In this document: positions 42,707 to 52,102 of the stretch, piece after piece
Numbering within the stretch: position 1 is the stretch's first letter
Layout: every line of letters starts with the position of its first letter
Origin: CAG-103 sp905215475
GTDB lineage: Bacteria; Bacillota; Clostridia; Oscillospirales; Oscillospiraceae
Assembly: GCA_905215475.1 (NCBI GenBank)
Contig: CAJMPW010000003.1
Span: forward strand, 1-64,000
Direction: 5' to 3'
Length of the DNA: 64,000 nt
The notes under the pieces: generated by a model
What the model was told of the DNA's origin: nothing
The model's input: the letters and a program-made list of their open reading frames with translations, nothing else
Database searches by the model: none
Made by a program: the position numbers and the translations under genes

Positions 42707-43582
42707 TCAGTTGCCGCGCACGGCGCCCCACGGAAAGCCCTTCGCGCCGCCGTGGTAAATAACGCGCCGCACATTCAAAAACGCGCAGCGGCCGATGCGC
42801 TCCACGCCGTCGGGGATGACGACCGTGTCCAGATTGCTGCACTTATAAAACGCCTCTTCCTGGATCTCGCGCACGCTGTCCGGGATGCGGATGCCCGCAA
42901 GCGCGATGCAGCGCGAAAACGCCGCCTCCGGGATGACGGCAAGCCCCTGCGGAAGGTTGACCCTGCGCAGGTGCACCTTGTCAAAAAACGCATACGGCTC
43001 GATCGTCTCGACGCTGTCCGGAATGACGAGCGTTTCTAAATAGGTATACGACACCATGGCATAGGCAGCGAGCGAGCGCACGCGCACGCCGTCGATCGAC
43101 GAGGGCAGCTCCAGCGCCGTGCCGGGATGAAAGCATCCGTCCGTACCAATGCGGCCGGTCGCGGCGTCAAAGACAAAATTCTGCGCCGCAGCCTGTGCCG
43201 CCGTGACCGGATGCGTATCCCACGGGCGGTCGCGCAGCCACGCGGCAATGTCCGCCTGCGTTTGCCGGCGCTTTTGCGCGAGGTAGTCCTGCATCTGCCG
43301 CAGTGAGCACTGCTGCGAGAAAAAGACCGCCAGATCCTCAGCCTCCAACGGGATGGAAAACCCCTTCGGCAGCTCAAGACCAAGCTGCATGGCAAGGATC
43401 CGGCGGACATCGCTGCACGCGTCATCATAGCGCGAGAGCACCTTCTGATCGCAGACGAAGGGCACGTCCAGCCGCGACGCCTCGATGCCGCCGGACGTCA
43501 AAAGACCCGCGAAGCCGTGCGCGCGGTCCAAGATCTTTTTTATGTCCCGAAACTGCGTGCTCTGGTAAAGAAGCATCTCCAT
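42707..43582 (-). CDS. BspA-type leucine-rich repeat protein
   Basis: A 291-residue protein without a signal peptide. The N-terminal 150 residues are unassigned. From about 170 there are four LRR_5 (BspA) repeats with the pattern LETLVIPDSVETIEPYAF. The ending VIYHGGAKGF is the usual cap. It lies 17 nt upstream of the AAA gene in the same direction. The lack of an export signal suggests an intracellular binding role with the AAA/VWA pair. Confidence 0.78.
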   Translation of the reverse strand: MEMLLYQSTQFRDIKKILDRAHGFAGLLTSGGIEASRLDVPFVCDQKVLSRYDDACSDVRRILAMQLGLELPKGFSIPLEAEDLAVFFSQQCSLRQMQDYLAQKRRQTQADIAAWLRDRPWDTHPVTAAQAAAQNFVFDAATGRIGTDGCFHPGTALELPSSIDGVRVRSLAAYAMVSYTYLETLVIPDSVETIEPYAFFDKVHLRRVNLPQGLAVIPEAAFSRCIALAGIRIPDSVREIQEEAFYKCSNLDTVVIPDGVERIGRCAFLNVRRVIYHGGAKGFPWGAVRGN

Positions 43583-43747
43583 CGCGTGATCCCTCCATCC
43601 GTCGGTGCGGAAAACTTTTTGTTACAAAACTATCATACAGGTGCAAGGTGTATTCTTCCGTAACATTTGCTGCACAGATGCCGCTTTCCTTGTCTCTTTC
43701 CCGGCGGATCGGGTATTTTTTGTACACGCTGTACACAGTTTATTCAC

Positions 43748-43776
43748 TGGACAGACGTTTCCTGTTGTGGTAAACT
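43748..43776 (+). promoter_or_regulatory. Promoter of the second ftsH operon
   Basis: TGGACA (43748-43753), a 17-bp spacer and TAAACT (43771-43776), 71 bp before the ATG at 43847. Confidence 0.75.
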
Positions 43777-43846
43777 AAAGTTACGTTACACGAGTCCGGA
43801 AAACGCACACCAGTACACATATAATTTGAATAAAGGAAGCATACGC

Positions 43847-45661
43847 ATGAATGAAGTAAAAAGCCCGAAAAAGCCGATGCTGTACTATTACGCCATGGCG
43901 CTGCTCGTGCTGCTGCTCATCAACTTCCTCGCCGTGCCGTGGCTGAGCCAGCGGCAGGTCAAGGAGGTCGACTACGGCACGTTCATGACCATGACGGAGA
44001 ACAAAGAGATCGGCCGCGTGGAGGTGCAGGACAACCAGATCCTCTTCACAAACAAAGACGACACACAGATCTACAAGACCGGCCCGATGGACGATCCCGA
44101 CCTGATCTACCGCCTGAAGGACTCCGGCGCGGAGTTCTCGAGCGAGATCGTCGAGCAGATGTCGCCGTTTCTGTCGTTTCTGCTGACATGGCTGCTGCCG
44201 ATCGTGGTTTTTGTCGCCCTCGGCCAGTTCATGCTCAAGCGCATGACGAGCAAGGCCGGCGGGCCGAACTCCATGATGTTCGGGCTCGGCGGCTCGAACG
44301 CGAAGGTCTACGTCAAGTCTGCCGAGGGCATCAAGTTCTCCGACGTCGCCGGTGAGGACGAGGCCAAGGAAAACCTGACCGAGATCGTCGACTACCTGCA
44401 CGACCCGTCGAAGTATCAGGAGATCGGCGCATCCATGCCCAAGGGCATCCTGCTCGTCGGCCCTCCGGGAACCGGTAAGACGATGCTGGCCAAGGCCGTT
44501 GCGGGCGAGGCAAACGTGCCGTTTTTCTCCATCTCCGGCTCGGAATTCGTGGAGATGTTTGTCGGCATGGGCGCCTCAAAGGTGCGTGACCTGTTCCGGC
44601 AGGCCAAGGAGAAAGCCCCCTGCATCGTGTTCATCGACGAGATCGACGCCATCGGCAAAAAGCGCGACGGGCAGCTCGGCGGCAACGATGAGCGCGAGCA
44701 GACGCTCAACCAGCTGCTGACCGAGATGGACGGCTTCGAGGGCAACAACGGCGTCATCATCCTCGCCGCCACGAACCGCCCCGAATCGCTCGACCCCGCG
44801 CTCACGCGGCCCGGCCGCTTTGACCGGCGCGTGCCTGTGGAGCTGCCCGACCTCAAGGGCCGCGAGGAGATCCTCAGGGTGCACGCCCGCAAGATCAAGG
44901 TCGCCGAGGACGTGGACTTCGGCCAGATCGCGCGCATGGCCTCCGGCGCATCCGGTGCGGAGCTCGCCAACATCGTCAACGAGGCCGCGCTGCGCGCCGT
45001 GCGCGACGGCCGGCGCTTTGCCACGCAGTCCGATCTCGAGGAGAGCATCGAGGTCGTCATCGCGGGCTATCAGAAGAAAAACGCCATCCTCACCGACAAG
45101 GAGAAGTGGACGGTCGCCTACCACGAGATCGGTCACGCGCTCGTCGCCGCATTGCAGACGCACTCCGCCCCCGTGCAGAAGATCACCATCATCCCGCGCA
45201 CGTCCGGCGCGCTCGGCTACACGATGCAGGTCGAGGAGGGCAACCACTACCTCATGACAAAAGAGGAGCTGGAAAACAAGATCGCCACGCTCACCGGCGG
45301 CCGCGCCGCCGAGGAGGTGCGCTTCGGCATCGTCTCCACGGGCGCTTCCAACGACATCGAGCAGGCGACGAAGCTCGCCCGCGGCATGATCACGCGCTAC
45401 GGCATGAGCGAGGAGTTTGACATGGTCGCGCTCGAGACGGTCACGAACCAGTACCTCGGCGGCGACACCTCCCTCGCCTGCTCGGCTGAGACACAGACGC
45501 GGATCGACCATCAGGTCGTCGCGCTCGTGAAAAAGCAGCACGCCAAGGCCGTCGGCATTCTCACGGAAAACCGCGCCAAGCTCGACGAACTGGCCAAGTA
45601 TCTCTACGAGAAGGAGACCATCACCGGCGAGGAGTTCATGGCCATCGTCAACCGCAGCTGA
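43847..45661 (+). CDS. ftsH: ATP-dependent zinc metalloprotease FtsH, second paralogue
   Basis: A 604-residue membrane AAA+ protease. Membrane segments lie near residues 15-35 and 108-128. AAA motifs are GPPGTGKT, IDEIDAIG and the arginine finger TRPGRFDRR. The M41 site is HEIGH with the later Asp ligand region. It lacks the long acidic C-terminal tail of the copy at 5014. It leads a transcript with the DUF1538 and PII-like genes, which are separated by only 62 nt and no terminator. The start at 43847 is preceded by AAAGGAAG. Confidence 0.95.
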   Translation: MNEVKSPKKPMLYYYAMALLVLLLINFLAVPWLSQRQVKEVDYGTFMTMTENKEIGRVEVQDNQILFTNKDDTQIYKTGPMDDPDLIYRLKDSGAEFSSEIVEQMSPFLSFLLTWLLPIVVFVALGQFMLKRMTSKAGGPNSMMFGLGGSNAKVYVKSAEGIKFSDVAGEDEAKENLTEIVDYLHDPSKYQEIGASMPKGILLVGPPGTGKTMLAKAVAGEANVPFFSISGSEFVEMFVGMGASKVRDLFRQAKEKAPCIVFIDEIDAIGKKRDGQLGGNDEREQTLNQLLTEMDGFEGNNGVIILAATNRPESLDPALTRPGRFDRRVPVELPDLKGREEILRVHARKIKVAEDVDFGQIARMASGASGAELANIVNEAALRAVRDGRRFATQSDLEESIEVVIAGYQKKNAILTDKEKWTVAYHEIGHALVAALQTHSAPVQKITIIPRTSGALGYTMQVEEGNHYLMTKEELENKIATLTGGRAAEEVRFGIVSTGASNDIEQATKLARGMITRYGMSEEFDMVALETVTNQYLGGDTSLACSAETQTRIDHQVVALVKKQHAKAVGILTENRAKLDELAKYLYEKETITGEEFMAIVNRS

Positions 45662-45723
45662 CTCCATGCAATGCGGTCGTGCAGCGATCCTGAACCCCGC
45701 GAAAGGAGGACCACCGCAACCGT

Positions 45724-47244
45724 ATGAATGAAAAGCTGAAAGAAAAAGTAAAGGAATCTCTCTCCAGCGTCCTGCCGATCACGCTGATCGTGCTGGTGCT
45801 GAGCATCACGCTCGTCCCGATGGAGATCGGCACGCTGGCGCTGTTTCTGACCGGCGCCGTGCTGCTGATCTTCGGCATGGGCTTTTTCCAGCTTGGCGCT
45901 GAAATGTCCATGACCCCGCTTGGCGAAGGCGTCGGCAAGACGCTGGCAAAACGTGAAAAGGTCATTCTGGTCGTGCTCGTGTCGTTCGCGCTCGGTACGA
46001 TCATCACCATCGCAGAGCCCGATCTGCAGGTGCTGGCCAATCAGGTTGCGTCCATCCCCAACAGCGTCCTGATCTGGACGGTCGCCGTCGGCGTGGGCAT
46101 CTTTCTGGCGCTGGCCGTGCTGCGCATCTTCTATCGCGCGTCGCTGGCAAAGTCCCTGCTGGTGGCGTATGCGCTGCTGTTTTTGCTGACGCTGTTTTCC
46201 CCGAAGGATTTTCTCGCCGTCGCGTTTGACGCCGGCGGCGTCACGACAGGGCCGATCACCGTGCCGTTTATCATGGCACTGGGCGTCGGCGTGTCGGCGC
46301 TGCGCACCGCGCAGGGGCACGATGACGACAGCTTCGGTCTGGTCGCGCTGTGCAGCGTCGGGCCGATCCTGATGGTGCTGCTGCTCGGCATCTTCTACCA
46401 CCCGAGCGATGCGATCTATTCCGCCGTGGAGATCGCGCCGGTCGTCACGACGCGCGACGTGGCGCAGCAGTTCGCCATCGGCCTGCCGGACTACGCGAAG
46501 GAAGTGCTGCTGAGCATCCTGCCGATCGTGGCGGTGTGCGTGCTGTTCCAGCTGCTGACGCACTACTACCGCCGGCGGCAGCTGCTGCGCACCGGTGTCG
46601 GCTTTCTGTACACCGTCATCGGTCTGATCCTGTTTCTGACCGGCGTGAACATCGGCTTCACGCCCGTGGGCAACCTGCTCGGCTCGGGTCTGGCGGACAG
46701 CACGTACCGCTGGGTGCTCATCCCGATCGGCGCGCTCATCGGCTACTACATCGTCAAGGCGGAGCCTGCCGTGCAGGTGCTCAACAAGCAGGTCGAGGAC
46801 GTCACCGGCGGCACGGTGTCGCAGAGCATGATGAACACGGCGCTGTCCATCGGCGTGGCCTGCGCGGTGATGCTGTCGATGGTGCGCGTGCTGACCGGCA
46901 TCAGCATCTATTGGATCCTTGTGCCGGGTTACGCGCTCGCGCTCATTCTCGCACGCTTCGTGCCGTCCGTGTTCGTGGGCATCGCCTTCGACTCCGGCGG
47001 CGTGGCGAGCGGACCCATGACCTCCACCTTCCTGCTGCCGCTGGCCATGGGCGCGTGCACCGCGCTCGGCGGCAGCGTCGTCACGGACGCCTTCGGCGTG
47101 GTGGCGCTCGTCGCGCTCGCGCCGCCAGTCGCCATTCAGATCATGGGCGTCATTTACGTACACAAAGCCAAAGCCGTGGCGGAGAACAAAGCTGACCTGC
47201 TGCCCGATGACGGTGTCATCGACCTGGAGGACGAAGAGATATGA
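45724..47244 (+). CDS. DUF1538 integral membrane protein
   Basis: A 506-residue protein with about 14 hydrophobic segments in two similar halves. Each half has a signature: FDAGGVTTGPITVPF (about 170) and FDSGGVASGPMTST (about 425). FQLGAEMSMTPLGEGVG is the other hallmark. The fold suggests a transporter, but the family has no firmly established substrate. The stop overlaps the PII-like start in ATGA, which argues for joint function. GGAGG lies about 14 nt before the ATG, a long spacing. Confidence 0.85.
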   Translation: MNEKLKEKVKESLSSVLPITLIVLVLSITLVPMEIGTLALFLTGAVLLIFGMGFFQLGAEMSMTPLGEGVGKTLAKREKVILVVLVSFALGTIITIAEPDLQVLANQVASIPNSVLIWTVAVGVGIFLALAVLRIFYRASLAKSLLVAYALLFLLTLFSPKDFLAVAFDAGGVTTGPITVPFIMALGVGVSALRTAQGHDDDSFGLVALCSVGPILMVLLLGIFYHPSDAIYSAVEIAPVVTTRDVAQQFAIGLPDYAKEVLLSILPIVAVCVLFQLLTHYYRRRQLLRTGVGFLYTVIGLILFLTGVNIGFTPVGNLLGSGLADSTYRWVLIPIGALIGYYIVKAEPAVQVLNKQVEDVTGGTVSQSMMNTALSIGVACAVMLSMVRVLTGISIYWILVPGYALALILARFVPSVFVGIAFDSGGVASGPMTSTFLLPLAMGACTALGGSVVTDAFGVVALVALAPPVAIQIMGVIYVHKAKAVAENKADLLPDDGVIDLEDEEI

Positions 47245-47969
47245 TACATTCCGAAAACCGACTCGCACCGCGCATGGTGCTCATCATCACCAACCACGAA
47301 TACCGCCGCAAGCTCGAACACACGTTTCATAATTTCCGCATCCCGATCTACTATCAGTGTCAGGGACACGGCACAGCGCCGTCGGAAATGCTCGACATCT
47401 TCGGGCTGAGCGGCAGCAGCCGCCTGCTCACGATCGGGCTGCTGCCGAAGTTTCTCGTGCGCGACCTGCTTGATGCGCTGCAGCAGCGCATCCCGCTCAA
47501 CAAGCGCGGCGGCGGCATCGTGCTGACGATCCCGATCACGGGACTGCAGCGGCCGCTGTTCCAGCTCATGAACGACCAGCTGCGCGAGACCATTGAACAG
47601 AAGATCGAAGAAAGGGTGTGTAACGAAATGTCCGATACGCAAACCGGCGCGGGTTACGCCGCCATCTGGGTCGCGCTCAGCAACGGCTACAGCAGCGACG
47701 CCATCGACGCCGCCAGAAGCGCGGGCGCCATGGGCGGCACGATCCTCAAGGGCCGCCGCCAGAACTCCGAGCGCATCAGCCGCAAGCTCGGCATCTCCAT
47801 GCAGGAAGAAGAGGAGTTCGTCATCATCGTCACGCCGCGCGAGAAAAAGGCCGCCGTCATGAACGCCATCAGCGACGCCTGCGGCCTGCGCACAGACGCG
47901 CACGGCATCATCCTCTCGCTGCCTGTGGACGAGGTCATCGGTCTCGAGACCGGCGAGAACACGCTGTAA
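47241..47969 (+). CDS. Tandem PII-like protein
   Basis: A 242-residue cytoplasmic protein made of two ferredoxin-like PII-type units (about 10-118 and 125-240). The second unit shows AGAMGGTILKGRR, close to the GlnB-type T-loop/B-loop region, and EEFVIIVTPREKK. PII proteins sense small ligands such as ADP/ATP, 2-oxoglutarate or cAMP and often gate a neighbouring transporter. Here the gene overlaps the DUF1538 gene by 4 nt, so it probably controls that membrane protein. The ligand is unknown. Confidence 0.78.
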   Translation: MIHSENRLAPRMVLIITNHEYRRKLEHTFHNFRIPIYYQCQGHGTAPSEMLDIFGLSGSSRLLTIGLLPKFLVRDLLDALQQRIPLNKRGGGIVLTIPITGLQRPLFQLMNDQLRETIEQKIEERVCNEMSDTQTGAGYAAIWVALSNGYSSDAIDAARSAGAMGGTILKGRRQNSERISRKLGISMQEEEEFVIIVTPREKKAAVMNAISDACGLRTDAHGIILSLPVDEVIGLETGENTL

Positions 47970-47990
47970 CCTTCCAAGCAAAAATTGCAA

Positions 47991-48020
47991 ATGCCGCAGG
48001 CAGCCGCCTGCGGCATTTTT
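47991..48020 (+). terminator. Terminator of the ftsH-DUF1538-PII transcript
   Basis: An 11-bp stem (47991-48001 with 48006-48016) followed by TTTTT. Confidence 0.9.
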
Positions 48021-48044
48021 CTTTTTCTATTCCCTGCAAGCACT

Positions 48045-49025
48045 TCATTTTCGAATCCCGCGCACGAGCGCCATGACCGCGCCGTAGAGCACCCCCGCGA
48101 CCGCCCAGAGGATCCATGTGTCCTGCGGCTGCGCGTCCCACCACGGGCCGAATGTCCAAAGCAGGTACGCCGCTGTGGCCACGAGCCAGTAGATGCCGCT
48201 GACCGCGCCGACGACGCCGTTTTGCCGCTTGCGCGGCCGGACATAGTCACCCTCTTCAAGCAGGCGGTCCATCGCCGCCCAATACACGCCGCCATAGACA
48301 AACACCGCGCTGCCAACACCCGCCAGCACGAGCAGCAGGCAGACCGCCCCGACATACAGCAGGTCCGACCCGTCCAGACAGACGGCGATGAACAGCGGCA
48401 CTGCCGACAGGATACACAGCACCGTGCCCACGACCTTCCCGCGCGTGTGGCGCGGTGCGAATGCCGCCCGTCGCCCGCGTACCATGCCGGTCACGCCGTA
48501 GGCCGTCTCAAACGGTTCGCTCTCCAGAAAGGCATATGCTTTCACCTGCGCGGCACACGTGATGAACACCGCCACCGCGGCCGCCACGAGCACCAGCAGC
48601 ACGCACAGGCCGATGCCCGCTGCCGCATTTTCCGAGAGGGCAGCACCCGGCCGGTCACTGAGCGCGGCAAGCAAAAGCAGCGCCACCGGTGAGAGCACAC
48701 ACAGCAGCGTCGCCAGCGCGAGCTTCGGCGCGGCCGCCTGCCGCTGCGCCAGATAGTCCGCCGCCTGCTCCATGGTCACGCGGCGCAGCGGCGCATCCGG
48801 CTCGGCCGGAGCCGGTTCCGGCTCGCCGAGCTCTTCTTTTAACAGGTAATCGGTCGTGACGCCGAACAGGCGGCTCATCTGCACGACCTTCTGCATATCG
48901 GGCACGGACTGCGCACCCTCCCATTTCGACACCGACTGGCGCGACACGCCCAGCTGCGCCGCCAGCTCCTCCTGCGACCAGCCGGCGCGCTTGCGCAGGG
49001 TCACGATCTTATCTGCCAGTATCAT
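48045..49025 (-). CDS. XRE-family transcriptional regulator with membrane domain
   Basis: A 326-residue protein. The helix-turn-helix domain covers about residues 5-60 (WSQEELAAQLGVSRQSVSKWE). The rest has about five to six transmembrane helices with short loops (from about 100). Such membrane-tethered XRE regulators are common in Clostridia beside ABC exporters. The gene is divergent from the BceAB-RS cluster. The ATG at 49025 has GGAGG 9 nt upstream; the longer frame to 49277 runs through the intergenic region and is rejected. Confidence 0.8.
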   Translation of the reverse strand: MILADKIVTLRKRAGWSQEELAAQLGVSRQSVSKWEGAQSVPDMQKVVQMSRLFGVTTDYLLKEELGEPEPAPAEPDAPLRRVTMEQAADYLAQRQAAAPKLALATLLCVLSPVALLLLAALSDRPGAALSENAAAGIGLCVLLVLVAAAVAVFITCAAQVKAYAFLESEPFETAYGVTGMVRGRRAAFAPRHTRGKVVGTVLCILSAVPLFIAVCLDGSDLLYVGAVCLLLVLAGVGSAVFVYGGVYWAAMDRLLEEGDYVRPRKRQNGVVGAVSGIYWLVATAAYLLWTFGPWWDAQPQDTWILWAVAGVLYGAVMALVRGIRK

Positions 49026-49120
49026 AATCGGCTTCCTCCCGTGTTGTTTTTCCGTTTCCGGCTGAGGACAGGATATCAAATTAGCCGGTTGCGCGCCACC
49101 AAGGCGACTGTCAAATGTGT

Positions 49121-49133
49121 CAACCAGTGGTTG
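49121..49133. promoter_or_regulatory. 13-bp palindrome in the XRE/ABC intergenic region
   Basis: CAACCAGTGGTTG is a perfect inverted repeat about the centre base. It sits between two divergent genes, one a DNA-binding regulator, and could be its operator. The 243-bp interval also has CCACTGTAAGTGG (around 49200) just before the ABC gene. No clear consensus promoter was found. Confidence 0.4.
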
Positions 49134-49267
49134 CGGGGCCATGATTTCAGCATATCGTGCCGCCGCGCAGCTGTCAAGCCGGGCGAAAAATCCTTTCAGC
49201 CACTGTAAGTGGATTTTCCGCGCCGGGTGTTGTACCATGGCAGCAGAATCCAAAGGAGGTATGTGCA

Positions 49268-50041
49268 ATGGACCCAATTCTCGAAATTGCAGCCCTGAAG
49301 AAATATTACGGCAAGGAGCCGAATCTGACCCGCGCGCTCGACGGCATCTCGTTTCAGGTCATGCCGGGCGAGTTTCTCGGCATCATGGGCAGCAGCGGCT
49401 CGGGCAAATCGACGCTGCTCAACTGCATCGCGACCGTCATCGCGCCGACCGCCGGCGCCGTCGCGCTGCATGGCAAATGTGTCACGACGCTGCACGGAAA
49501 AGCGCTGGCCGACTACCGCGGCAAGGAGATCGGCTATCTGTTTCAGAACTTCGAGCTCATCGACAACCTCACCGGCCGCGAGAATATCCTCCTGCCGCTG
49601 TCGCTGCACGGCGCGTCTGAGTCTGAGAGCCGTGCCCGGCTGCAAAAGCTCGCCGATTACCTCGAGGTGACGGACGTGCTCGACAAGTTTCCGGCGCAGA
49701 TGTCCGGAGGGCAAAAGCAGCGCATCGCGGCGGCTCGTGCGCTCATCCTCGACCCCGAGATCGTGCTGGCCGACGAGCCGACCGGCGCGCTCGACTCGAA
49801 AAATGCCCGCGCGCTCATGGAAAAGCTCTCCGGTCTGAACGCGGACGCCGGCACGACCATCCTCATGGTCACGCACGACTGCAACGCCGCGAGCTACTGC
49901 AAGCGCATCCTCTTCATTCAGGACGGCGTGCTCTTTCATGAGCTGCGGCGCGACGTGCCGGACGAGACGCAGCAGGCATTTTACGGGCGCATCCTGTCTG
50001 TGATGGCGCAGCTCGCGGGAGGCAGTGCCAATGTCCTCTGA
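49268..50041 (+). CDS. ABC transporter ATPase, BceA/MacB type
   Basis: A 257-residue ATPase of the lipoprotein/antimicrobial peptide transporter class. Walker A is GSSGSGKS, the signature is MSGGQKQR and Walker B is IVLADEPTGALD, a sequence typical of BceA and LolD proteins. It begins a four-gene operon with the permease, response regulator and kinase. The ATG at 49268 has AAAGGAGGT 7 nt upstream. Confidence 0.93.
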   Translation: MDPILEIAALKKYYGKEPNLTRALDGISFQVMPGEFLGIMGSSGSGKSTLLNCIATVIAPTAGAVALHGKCVTTLHGKALADYRGKEIGYLFQNFELIDNLTGRENILLPLSLHGASESESRARLQKLADYLEVTDVLDKFPAQMSGGQKQRIAAARALILDPEIVLADEPTGALDSKNARALMEKLSGLNADAGTTILMVTHDCNAASYCKRILFIQDGVLFHELRRDVPDETQQAFYGRILSVMAQLAGGSANVL

Positions 50042-52082
50042 ACTCGTCAAGCGCAACAGCCGCCGCAGCCGCCGGGAAAACGGGCTGTTTTTTGCCTCCC
50101 TGCTCATTGCAATCATCGCGTTTTACATCATTCTCTCCCTGTCGCATCAGGATGTGATCGTGTTTCTCAAAACGATGGAGAGCGACGCCGTAAACCGGCT
50201 GCTGACGCTCGTCCCGGTGCTGTACGGGCTGACGCTGTTCATTTTGTTCTTTCTCGTATACTACGCCAACCGCTTTCAGCTTGCGCGGCGGCGGCACGAA
50301 TTCGGCGTGTACCTCATGCTCGGTATGCAGCGGCGCAAGCTCTTCGGCATGCTGCTGGCGGAGGATCTGCGCTCGAGCCTCATCGCGCTGGCCATCGGGC
50401 TTCCGGCGGCGGTGCTGATCTCGGAGGTCATCAGCCTCGTCACGGCGCGGCTCGTCGGGCTCGGCATCGTTGGGCACCAATTCACGCTCTCCCTGTCCGC
50501 CATCGGGTGGACGGCCGTGGGCTTTCTTGCGATCAAACTGCTGGCCTCGCTCATCCTCAGCGGGAAAATCGTGCGTCAGGAGATCGGCGCGCTGCTCACA
50601 CAAGCGCCGGAGGGCACAAAAAAGCAGCGCCCCACCGCCGTCTACGCCGCAGCGCTCGTGCTGGGCATCGCGCTGCTCGCCGGAGCGTACACGTTTGCCA
50701 TCCGCGGGTACGCGTGGAGCGGCCTGCGCTATATGGCGGGCACGCTCGCGCTCGGCGTGGCAGGCACACTGCTGCTGTTTTACGGGCTGCGCATCATCAT
50801 CGACCGGCTGGCCCGGCGCGGCGGCGCAGGCAGGCTGCGGGTGTTCAACTTCCGGCAGATCGAGGAGACGGTCATCCACCGATCGGGTACGCTGGCGATC
50901 AGCTCCCTGCTCATCCTTGCGGCGCTGTGCTGCTTTGGTGCGGGCGTTGCGACCGCGCGCTCATCCCGCGCCGAGACGCACACGCTCGACTACACGTTCC
51001 GCTCCGACGGACAGAGTCTGGACGACCTCCGCCGGACGCTTGCCGCAGGCGGGCTCGACAGCGCTTTTTCCGACATCTTTGAGATGCGCATTGGCCGCGT
51101 GCGCACGAGCACGGACTACCAAAACACCGTGAAATTCCCCGCCTTGCAGCGCACCATCGATGCCATGCCCGTCTCCGACGAGCGGCAGCAGCTGCAATAC
51201 CTGCTCGAGACCGTGAGCTATCCGCACCTCATCGCGCTCAGCAGCTATAACCACCTGCTGGACGCGGCCGGTCAGCCGGAGCTGACGCTTGCGAACAATG
51301 AGGCCGCCGTCTACTGCGACCGCGAGGTGTCATCGGCGGAAAACACGGCGCTGCTTGACCGCCTGATCACGGACGGCGCTGCCGTCACGATCGACGGTGC
51401 GCCGTTCACGCTCACGGGGCAGGTGCAGTCAGTGAGCGTCGTGACCGACCGCTCGATCACGATATCGTTTGCGCTCATCGTGCCGGACGCGGCGTTTGAC
51501 CACTACACGCAGGGCAACTATGACGTCTACCTCAACGCTGTGCTCGCCCCGTCCGCGACGGAGGGCAAGAGTCTCATGCGCGCCATTGCGGACATGAACG
51601 GGCAGCTCGATCCGCTCGGGCTGGAATACGAGAGCTACCTGCAAAATCTCGGCCGGGAGCTGTTTTACATCGTCGCGGCAAGCTACCTGACGATTTATCT
51701 GGCGATCATCTTCCTCGTCGTGGCCAACACCGTCATCGGCGTGCAGTTTCTCATGGGGCAGCAAAAGGCCGCGCGCCGCTACCGGACGCTCGTGCGCCTC
51801 GGCGCAGAGCACGACACGCTCTGCCGCGCAGCAAAGACGCAGATCAACTGGTACTTCGGGCTTCCGGTCGGCGTGGCGGCGGTCAGCAGTGTGTTTGGCG
51901 TGCGCGCGCTCTTCACCGGTATGCTCACCGCACAGGCGCAGCGCGGCATGACAGATCTGATGATCACCGCCGGAGCTATGATTTTGCTGCTGTGTGCGGT
52001 AGAATGGATCTACATGGCGGCCGTCAAGCGCTCCAGCAGCAAATACCTGCTGACCCTGATGGCGCCGGAACGCGAAGAATAA
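50031..52082 (+). CDS. ABC transporter permease, BceB type
   Basis: A 683-residue membrane protein with about ten helices and two FtsX domains. A large extracytoplasmic domain (about 310-550) lies between helices 7 and 8, the feature that in BceB proteins contacts the peptide antibiotic and signals to the kinase. It overlaps the ATPase gene by 11 nt. The ATG at 50031 has GGGAGGC upstream; a GTG 6 nt earlier is an alternative. Confidence 0.92.
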   Translation: MSSELVKRNSRRSRRENGLFFASLLIAIIAFYIILSLSHQDVIVFLKTMESDAVNRLLTLVPVLYGLTLFILFFLVYYANRFQLARRRHEFGVYLMLGMQRRKLFGMLLAEDLRSSLIALAIGLPAAVLISEVISLVTARLVGLGIVGHQFTLSLSAIGWTAVGFLAIKLLASLILSGKIVRQEIGALLTQAPEGTKKQRPTAVYAAALVLGIALLAGAYTFAIRGYAWSGLRYMAGTLALGVAGTLLLFYGLRIIIDRLARRGGAGRLRVFNFRQIEETVIHRSGTLAISSLLILAALCCFGAGVATARSSRAETHTLDYTFRSDGQSLDDLRRTLAAGGLDSAFSDIFEMRIGRVRTSTDYQNTVKFPALQRTIDAMPVSDERQQLQYLLETVSYPHLIALSSYNHLLDAAGQPELTLANNEAAVYCDREVSSAENTALLDRLITDGAAVTIDGAPFTLTGQVQSVSVVTDRSITISFALIVPDAAFDHYTQGNYDVYLNAVLAPSATEGKSLMRAIADMNGQLDPLGLEYESYLQNLGRELFYIVAASYLTIYLAIIFLVVANTVIGVQFLMGQQKAARRYRTLVRLGAEHDTLCRAAKTQINWYFGLPVGVAAVSSVFGVRALFTGMLTAQAQRGMTDLMITAGAMILLLCAVEWIYMAAVKRSSSKYLLTLMAPEREE

Positions 52083-52102
52083 CGCAGAAAGGGGGCGGCG
52101 CG

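Noticed and set aside
49026..49277. N-terminal extension of the XRE regulator to 49277
   Set aside because: The extension covers the divergent intergenic region and the ribosome-binding site of the ABC gene; a good start lies at 49025.
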